Assembly (NCBI GenBank): GCA_027924585.1
Contig: BSBM01000442.1
Coordinates: 7,254,001 to 7,318,000 of the forward strand
Reading direction: 5' to 3'
DNA from: Larix kaempferi
Lineage: Eukaryota; Streptophyta; Pinopsida; Pinales; Pinaceae
DNA length: 64,000 bases
Part shown: in pieces, positions 57,337 to 64,000 of the stretch
How the letters are laid out: each line of letters opens with the position of its first letter
Numbering within the stretch: position 1 is the stretch's first letter
Notes under the pieces: model-generated
Databases searched by the model: none
What the model was told of the DNA's origin: nothing
The model's input: the letters and a program-made list of their open reading frames with translations, nothing else
Translations under genes and position numbers: made by a program

Positions 57337-58777
57337 ACTTTAGGATTAGCAATCCTTGATGATGATTCACGAGCTAGGTGGGGTATGAGGGTGTATTTTA
57401 ACTTAGGTTGTCTCATGCCCCCATTGACAAGTTTAGCGACTACCGTTGTTGGTTTAGTCGTGGATGTCGTAGGTTCGAATTGCGGTGCAGATGGTGTGAT
57501 TGACGTAGAAGGTGCGACAGTCGAGACAAGGAAAAATTGATAGTGAACGATGGGTTTTGAAGCCATCTCAGGGTATTGTGGTGTAAGGTACCACACAGGT
57601 ACACCCAAGTTTAACCCAGGTAGAGTCAACTAAGCCATCAGTGGTGACCCTTGCACTCTTGTGGGGGGGTACAAGAATGGGATTTGGAATATAAGAGGTA
57701 CTGATGGACTCAATGTTTGTTCCACTCCATGGCTTAGTCGAGGTACTGATGACGATGCTGAGGGGGAGGTGGGCACATTTCAACAGTGAAAATGGTGCAC
57801 ATAAAGACATTAGTGGCTATGGGGATCTTAGGTGGTGGACTTGAGTACACCCTCGTAAGTTAGAGTCCTTGTATAGTCCCAGGCCAATATCAAAATAAGG
57901 GGGTTGACTTGTCCCGGCGATAGTGGGAAGGAAATTATCGGGATTGGTGTTTCTATTGGGGTCATATTAATTGATTTGGTTGAGGGTGACTATTTTCCCA
58001 TTAAAGGGGAACATCATGATGCAGAAAATCGAAGAGGCGACTGCCTTCATGGCTTACATGTAACTACATCCTAATAGGATGTTGTAGTCAAGTTGGGCAT
58101 TGACTTCTTTGATATAGATCATGACCATCTTTCCCCCCAGCTCAATAGGGACATTTTGGTACAATCCCTAGGGTTGGGATGGTCTCCTCTCATATGCGTA
58201 GAGAGTGATAGACGAGGGTACTAACTCAGGTGATCCAAATCATTTCCAAACATTATAGGACATGTTGCATGTGGATGCACCTTCATCGATGATACACTGA
58301 TGAATCATAATGTTTTTTACTATAATGGAGACTTGGAATGTGATTGACGAGGGTACTCATGGTTCACCTTTGTTGAGATCAAAATTCATGAGGTGTGATT
58401 CAAAAGGGTCGATGGCACCAAGTGCATTAAGTAATTCCTTTCATTGAGTTGGGAAAGAATGTAGCACTTCTAATGTGGACATCACGGCGGGTGACTAAGC
58501 CAAGTCATCCACAATACTATAATTGTGGGTGGCTTTCATATGAGGGTTATTAGGGGTGTGCCGAAGTGGGACCTTAGGGATCCATGGGATATGTTCACCA
58601 CTTTGGCGTGGTAATTGCAAAGGGTCTCTCGAGGGGATATGCATGTATTCCACTTGGGGGGGTTTTTGGCCTATCATAACCTTTGGATTTAGTCTGAAGG
58701 TTGACATCCAACATATAGATGTTCTAGAAGGAGCCATCGCTAGAGGGGTGGGGTTCCTGCTACTGGGTGCTAAATTT
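57337..58777 (-). pseudogene. Tat-like gag end, retropepsin and linker, module copy A
   Basis: The minus strand begins with KATHNYSIVDDLA near 58500-58535 and a segment like STLEVLHSFPTQ, the usual text before the Tat protease. The retropepsin follows between about 58390 and 57990 (CIIDEGAST, SYNVWK, FGSPEL, ELGGKMVMIYI, YNILLGCSYM in read-through). Next come the post-protease segment near 57930 and a Pro/Thr linker (57337-57810) with LNLGVPVWYL. The copia LTR interrupts the upstream side at 58778, and the LARD interrupts the downstream side at 57336. Reading across the LARD, a second module follows at 30080-28186. Confidence 0.75.
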
Positions 58778-59370
58778 TGAGCATTAATTCACAATACTCT
58801 TGGATATTTACTGAGAGAATAACATATACAGTACATCAATGCATAACAATCACAATAAGCATGACAAGCATCACAAGAATCAAAAGCATGAGAGACAAGA
58901 GACACAGAGTTTCCGTGGGGAAAACCCTAAGGTGAAAAACCCCACAACTTCCTCAGAGATAGAGAGAGCAATGGCTCAACCAAAGTACAACCAAAATACA
59001 CTGAGATAGTCTCCTAGTAGCAGATGATCCTCCTCCTCACTAGTGTGCCACTTTCTGAGTGAGAGAAGTGTGAGTTTTTGAGTGATGAAAATAGAGATCT
59101 CCCGATCTCTATTTATACTAACCTGTTTTCCCAGTTACACTATGGGGCCGACTTGTCTATCTAGATACATCCACAATATAATATATATTTCAGGTCCGAC
59201 CCACACATGTTGGTCTAATAACCCATCGACAAGAACACACACTTGCGACACTTGTCAATCCACATGACGACACTTCCTTGTAGAGGAATAACACATCTCT
59301 TATAAGGGTACAATAAATATATATGAAATACATAGATGAAATACATTCCGAAGTTACATATACATCAACA
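58778..59370 (-). repeat. 3' LTR of the copia element
   Basis: On the minus strand the start TGTTGATGTATATG at 59370 directly follows the purine tract and is secure. A TATA box (TATAAATAGAG, about 59107-59117) supports a promoter. The lower end at 58778 (TGAGCATT on the plus strand) is a best guess, since the partner LTR is outside the window. Confidence 0.72.
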
Positions 59371-59382
59371 CTCCCTCTTAAC
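59371..59382 (-). promoter_or_regulatory. Polypurine tract of the copia element
   Basis: The minus strand reads TTAAGAGGGAG immediately before the LTR start. Confidence 0.8.
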
Positions 59383-59621
59383 TAGGAAGGTATTTCTTGA
59401 CACAGATCTGTTAGACAACTTTTCTTCTCAGGATCATCGTCATCGATGCATCATCATCATCATCGTCACTACTGTTGCTATCTCAACCAATCTATGAATC
59501 TACTCGTCATAGGAATTTCTACAGAGCCAGTCCTTTTTCATACTGGATGTAGGCCCACCACCTGCAGGTCTTCGTCACTAGCCATACTGTGGAATCCTCA
59601 GGACTTATTACGTGCGCCACA

Positions 59622-60185
59622 AAACCTGGTTGCAACATCCTAGGCTATTACGAGCACATAGCTCTACCTGTCGGATCTCCTAGGAGCACATTACATGTGA
59701 CCCATCACAAAACCTGGCTGAAGCATCCCAGGCTGTTATGAGCACACAGCTCTACCTGTCGGATCTCTCAGGAGCACATTACATGTGATCTCACCACAGA
59801 ACCTGGCTGAAGCATTTGAGGCCTTTTTCATCCTGTCCAGATCTCCCAGGAGCAAATTACATGTGGTCCACCATAAAACCTGGCTGAAGCATCTGAGGCC
59901 TTTTTCATCCTGTCCAGATCTTCCAGGAGCAAATTACATGTGGTCATGGAAAAACCTAGCTGAAGCATCTGAGGTCTTTTTCATCCTGTCAAGATCTCCC
60001 AGGAGCAAATTACATGCCATAGGACAAAACCTCGCAAGAGCATCTCAGGATGTTACGGGTACACAACTTCGACCTGAAGATCTCCCAGGGCACAAATTAC
60101 ATGTCCTCCTAGAGCAATGTCTCGAAAGAGCATCCTAGGATGTTACGGGTACATAACTTCGACCTATAGGATCTCCCAGACATGC
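59622..60185 (-). repeat. Tandem array of about seven 75-90-bp units in the copia 3' region
   Basis: On the plus strand each unit runs from AAACCTGGCTGAAGCATCT through a variable middle (ttttcatcctgtccag or acgagcacatagctctacctg) to GATCTCCCAGGAGCAAATTACATGTG. The middle comes in at least two types, grouped 2-3-2 along the array. Confidence 0.88.
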
Positions 60186-60217
60186 TCATCTGCACAACCT
60201 GATCCACGGCCACAAAG

Positions 60218-60700
60218 TATCGTCCTGATACTCACCATACATCATCTTGATGTACACATGATCATCCTGATCATCACTGCATCGTCCTGATGCATGTCAT
60301 CTGGAGAAGCTCGTCATCCACGATCATCCTGATCATACAATGCATCCACCTGATGCATACCAAGTATCTACCTGATACATATCACCATACACAATGTATC
60401 CACCTGATACATAGATATATGATCCACACAATGTATCCATCAACATACATGATCTACCTGATCATACAATGTATCCACTTGATACATATACCGATACATG
60501 GTCCAAGCATCCAACATGATGCATATACAAAATACATACAAATGATCCAACTGATCATATCCAGCATCCAACATGATGCGATATACATATAAATGATCCA
60601 ATTGATCATATCCAGCATCCAACATGATGCGTACATACATATACATATAAATGATCCAACTGATCATACAAAGTAGAAACTAGAACATCATCCTGATGCT
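60218..60700 (-). repeat. Array of about 17 short palindromes with covarying arms
   Basis: Successive units have the form stem, 5-6-base loop, matching stem: GTATC-gtcct-GATAC, TACATC-atctt-GATGTA, ATGCATC-cacct-GATGCAT, ATGTATC-cacct-GATACAT, ATGATC-caact-GATCAT, GCATC-caacat-GATGC and others. The arms differ between units, but each stays complementary to its partner. The array lies about 110 bp past the RNase H stop codon in the 3' untranslated region of the copia RNA. Confidence 0.85.
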
Positions 60701-60808
60701 CATCATCCAGCGCTTACATCCACAGCCATGTGAAGGATCCTCCTTCCAACATGCTTGGAATGGCTTTAGCAAATGTGTCCATCACTTCTTCCTCGAAGTG
60801 TCATCGAT

Positions 60809-61500
60809 CTAAAGAACACCAAGCCTCTCCCTGAAGTACTCGAACTTCACCCTGGCTAGTGGCTTCGTCAACACATCTGCAATCTACTTGTCCGTCGCAA
60901 CATACAGGAGCTTCACAGCTCCTCTCTGCACCATATCCCTGATATAGTGATATTTGATCTCTATGTGTTTCGACCTGTCATGAAACACTGGGTTCTCAGA
61001 CAGCTTCACACAACTTTGGTTGTCACAAAAGATACCAGTAGTCTCCAGCGGGAGATCAAATAACTTTGACAGTAGTTTCCAAAGCCATACTGCCTCACAA
61101 CTGGCTGAACAGGCTGCAACATACTCTACCTCAGCTGTACTTAGTGCTACGTAGGATTGCTTCCTGCTAAACCAAGAGATCACACCTGATCCCATACTGA
61201 AGCAGCACCCAGATGTGCTCTTCCTATCTGCAGCACTACCAGCCCAATCTGAATCAACATAACCCTGCAGGTTAAACTTTTGATTCGCTTCATACTTGAT
61301 CCCATAATCCACTGTACCCTTCAGGTGCCTTAGAACATGCTTTACAGCAACCAGGTGAACACTCCTCGGATCTGTCAGGAACTGGCTCAATGTGTTCACC
61401 GCAAAGCAAATATCTAGTCTCGTGTTCGTCAGGTACATCAAGGACCCAATCATCTGACGATACATAGAGACATCAACTGACTCAGATGAAGCATCACATT
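60809..61500 (-). pseudogene. Copia RNase H
   Basis: The minus strand reads GYVDSDWAGSAADRKSTSGC near 61225-61270, then SYVALSTAEVEYVAACSASC near 61090-61150, IFCDNQSCVKLSENPVFHDR and HIEIKYHYIRDMV. It ends RERLGVL with TAG at 60809-60811. The acidic residues of RNase H are present (D, E, D). One TAG at 60884-60886 replaces the Gln expected between VATDK and IADVLTK. Otherwise the domain is intact. Confidence 0.93.
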
Positions 61501-62337
61501 GAAGCTTCAGGTTCAATGCCATAGGTGTGGCCATATCCTTGCAATCCATCATCTCGAATCTCTTCAGGATATCTACTGTGTACTTCCCTTGACCAAGGAA
61601 GATCCCACCTGCACTTTGCCACACCTCCATACCTAGGAAGTAATGCATCATTCCCAAATTTTTCATATCGAACTCAGCAGAAAGCTTCCTCTTAGTATCT
61701 GCAATCAATCTGTCATCTCCTGTTACAAATAAGTCATCCACATACAGGAGTAGAATCATAGGATTCCATTCCTCAACCTTGTAGTAAAGGTTGGAATCCG
61801 CTTTACTCTTGGTAAAGCCCAAACTAGATAGGAAACTATCCATCCTACCATACTAGGTTCTGGGAGCTTGTTTCAAGCCATATAAGGCTTTCTTCATTTT
61901 GCACACATATGATTCCCTATCATGTATTTCAAAACTGAGTGGCTTCTCCACATATACTTCCTCTTCAACTACACCATTCAAGAAAGCACTTGACATCCAT
62001 CTGGTGTATTTTCCATTTGATTGCTGCAGCCAGGGCAAGTACTGTTTTGATGGAAGTATACCTGGCTACAGGTGCAAAAGTTTCTTCATAATCTATTCCC
62101 TCTTTCTGAGAGAAGCCACGAGCTACAAATCTTGCCTTGTATTTCTCTACACTGCCATCTGCAGCATGCTTGATTTTGTAGATCCATTTAGAAGTCACAA
62201 CAGACTTCTCTTTAGGTCTTGGTACAACATCCCAAACATCATTCTTCATTATTGATTGGTATTCCTCAACCGTGGCATCCTTCCATTCTTTTTTTTTCGC
62301 TGCTTCTTCATAACTGGAAGGTTCTTTATTCATGATG
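61500..62337 (-). pseudogene. Copia reverse transcriptase
   Basis: The domain begins MNKEPSSYEEAAKKKEWKDA (62333) and continues VPRPKEKSVVTSKWIYKIK, KARFVARGFSQKEGIDYEET and HQMDVKCFLEW near 61985. There a frameshift breaks DVK...FLNGVVEEEVYV. KMKKALYGLKQAPR follows, with TAG at about 61853 for the expected Trp before YGRMDSFL. LLLYVDDLFVTGDD (61750-61715) holds the catalytic YVDD. The last part (61843-61500) is open without a break. Confidence 0.93.
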
Positions 62338-62488
62338 TCATAGAGTAAAGAAACATAGCTGGTATGTGATCTAGTTCTCTTCTTTGCTCTGTGTTCTTCT
62401 TCTGGAATGCCAAATCTTTCTGCATCTTGAATGAGCTCTCTAGCCCATGCAGGTTTCCTCTTGTGAGAGTTATCCTCACGAGGTGGAT

Positions 62489-63634
62489 CTACAGGTTATT
62501 GCGGATCTTCAAACTCACGAACAACTTCTGGAACTCTTCAATCAAGGAAGTGTCTTGAAATCTAGTTTCCTTAGGTTCTTCATAAACTTCGATAGGTGCC
62601 TTCCTTGATTTGATGAATGCTGAGTTTTCATCAAATGTTACATCCCTGCTGACATCAATCTTCTTGAACCCTAGAAAATATATTCTGTAAGCCTTCGAGA
62701 TTTCACTATAACCCACAAAGATACCCTTCTTTCCTGAAGGATCTAGCTTGGTCCTCTTTTCCATTGGGACATGTGTGTATACTGGACAACCAAATATTCT
62801 GAGATGGCTGACTTCAGGTTTCTTACCAGAAAAGACCTCTTCTGGTGTCTTGTTGTCCAATATCTTGTGGGGTGTTATGTTCTACACATATACAGCTGTT
62901 ATAGCTGCTTCTACCCATAGATGCATAGGTAGATCTTGGTCATGTAGCATTGCTCTTGCTGCTTCCATGATTGTTCTATTCTTCCTTTCTGCAACTCCAT
63001 TCTGTTGTGGATTGTAAGGAGCAGTCAACTCCCTCTTAATCCCTGAATCACTGCAAAGCTTCTTGAAGTCACCTGAGGTGAATTCTCCACCATTGTCGGA
63101 TCTGAATGTTTTGATCTTCTTGTCAGTTTGATTCTCCATCAAGGTTTTTAATTCATTGAACTTATCAAACACCTCATCTTTGTTCTTCAAGAAGTAGACC
63201 CAAGTCTTCCTGGAGAAGTCATCTATGAAAGAGACATAGTAAACAAACCCACTCAGAGAACTGGATGACATAGGACCACATACATCTGAGCGGATCATTT
63301 CCAAGATGTCTTTTGCCTTGCTTTCACTGCTTGGAAATGCCTTCTTAATGTTCTTTCCTTTTGCACATCCTTTGCAAACACCTTCATATTTGGTCTTGAT
63401 TTCAAGAAGACCTTCTATAGCCTTACTTGCAATTGGTAATGCCCTGTAGTGCATATGTGCAAGTCTTCTATGCCAAAGTTCACTTGGCTCAATGGACTCA
63501 TGTACCATGGCATGTTCAGTTTGTCCCTTTAATTTATACAATCCTCCCTCTTGCTCTCCAATCACTATTGCATCATCAATAGTTTTACCTTTTGGCCACA
63601 TTAGTACTTGGCCATCCACAAATGCAAGCCTCAT
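62489..63634 (-). pseudogene. Copia GAG-pre-integrase domain and integrase
   Basis: From 63634: IEPSELWHRRLAHMHYRALP (zinc-binding head with His residues, Cys pair in CKGCAKGK), then MIRSDVCGPM (first Asp, about 63270), FRSDNGGEFTSGDF (second Asp, about 63090) and NPQQNGVAERKNRTIMEAAR (Glu, about 62990). The C-terminal part has GYSEISKAYRIYF and ISRDVTFDE-like text. A TAG sits near 62885 before NITPHKILD. A frameshift near 62545 precedes the linker to reverse transcriptase. Confidence 0.93.
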
Positions 63635-63646
63635 ACCTTTTGCATC

Positions 63647-64000
63647 CTATGCGGATATGGAGAGTAGATTCTTCTTAAGCCCAGGTACATACAAAACATC
63701 TTTCATCTTCAAAGACTTCCCAGAGTCTAGATTGTAGGAGGCCTCACCACTTCCTTTGATAGGGTATTGGTAGTCATCCCCAAGTTTCACCTTATGGGGT
63801 GACTCATGTTCAGATAGGTTAGCAAAGGATTCTTTAAACCTAGTCATGTGTTTTGAAGCCCCACTTTCAATTAACCAATCATTACAACCATGGGAGATAG
63901 TACCTGTGAGAGCAGAGATTAGAACATACTCTTCTTTGCTTGATGAGTTATCATCATCACTTTCTGCTCTAGCCTTCTTCTTGGGAGGTTCATCATCCTC
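63647..64000 (-). pseudogene. Copia gag end and protease
   Basis: The minus strand reads a Lys/Asp-rich linker, then CNDWLIESGASKHMTRF near 63835-63885. This is the copia protease active site, but with Glu where Asp of DSGA is expected. It continues YPIKGSGEASYNLDSGKSLK and DVLYVPGLKKNLLSISA, then a TAG at about 63650 and DAKGMRLAF. Gag proper lies outside the window. Confidence 0.85.

Larger units (their letters stand above)
58778..64000 (-). mobile_element. Ty1/copia retrotransposon, 3' part, minus strand
   Basis: Going down the minus strand from 64000 there are protease, integrase, reverse transcriptase and RNase H, then a 1.4-kb untranslated region with two repeat arrays, a purine tract and the 3' LTR. 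Integrase before reverse transcriptase is the copia order. The 5' LTR, leader and gag lie beyond 64000. Damage is limited to a few stops and two frameshifts, so it is the best-preserved autonomous-type element in the window. Confidence 0.93.

Noticed and set aside
60218-60700. CRISPR-like array
   Set aside because: The units are short covarying palindromes without unique spacers, in a plant retrotransposon context. Nothing else points to CRISPR.

Overview
The window looks like repeat-dense intergenic DNA of a plant with a large genome. The AT-rich base composition, the old nested LTR retrotransposons of Tat, chromovirus and copia type, the initiator-Met-type primer binding sites and the captured plant gene pieces (RPW8-type NLR, tyrosine aminotransferase, plant DnaJ-type zinc ribbon) point to a seed plant. 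A conifer or other gymnosperm is my guess, but no species can be named from the sequence alone. I see no intact conventional gene. Almost every coding stretch is a decayed piece of a mobile element or a captured host gene fragment.

Layout. 1-9767: a Ty3/gypsy chromovirus (element A, 5' end outside the window, 3' LTR 9352-9767) split by a complete but decayed Ty3/gypsy element B (1226-8372, 511-bp LTRs, duplication ATTTT). 9768-17396: mostly non-coding, with degenerate local repeats and a decayed coiled-coil reading frame at about 14540-16300. 17399-20915: a plus-strand Tat-like element in which protease leads directly to an archaeal-type RNase H, with no reverse transcriptase between. 20926-21957: the 5' end of a minus-strand element whose LTR is related to that of A. 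22999-24201: a plant-mobile-domain-like pseudogene. 24740-25136: a minus-strand Tat RNase H. 25286-30089 plus 57332-58777: a minus-strand Tat-like element with repeated gag-end/protease modules, interrupted by the LARD described next.

30090-57331 is one insertion, a pol-less minus-strand LTR retrotransposon (LARD) with 1393-bp LTRs and a CCCCT duplication. Inside it sit two younger insertions. One is a giant hAT/Ac-like DNA transposon (33457-48931, about 15.5 kb) with 16-bp perfect terminal inverted repeats and an 8-bp duplication GTCAAGGC. It carries, all on the minus strand, decayed pieces of an RPW8-NB-ARC resistance gene and of a tyrosine-aminotransferase exon joined in frame to a Cys-rich/vWA-domain gene, plus a 3.5-kb higher-order tandem repeat and a LINE scrap. 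The other is a compact 2.7-kb LTR element (50506-53194) whose single long reading frame is not a recognisable gag: it has a zinc ribbon like that of plant DnaJ/DUF3444 proteins followed by a long coiled coil.

58778-64000 is the 3' part of a comparatively well-preserved minus-strand Ty1/copia element. It has an unusual 1.4-kb 3' region containing a tandem array of 75-90-bp units and an array of about 17 short palindromes whose two arms change together. Most nonsense lesions in the elements are TAG at places where Gln or Trp is expected, as produced by C-to-T decay in CHG-methylated plant DNA.
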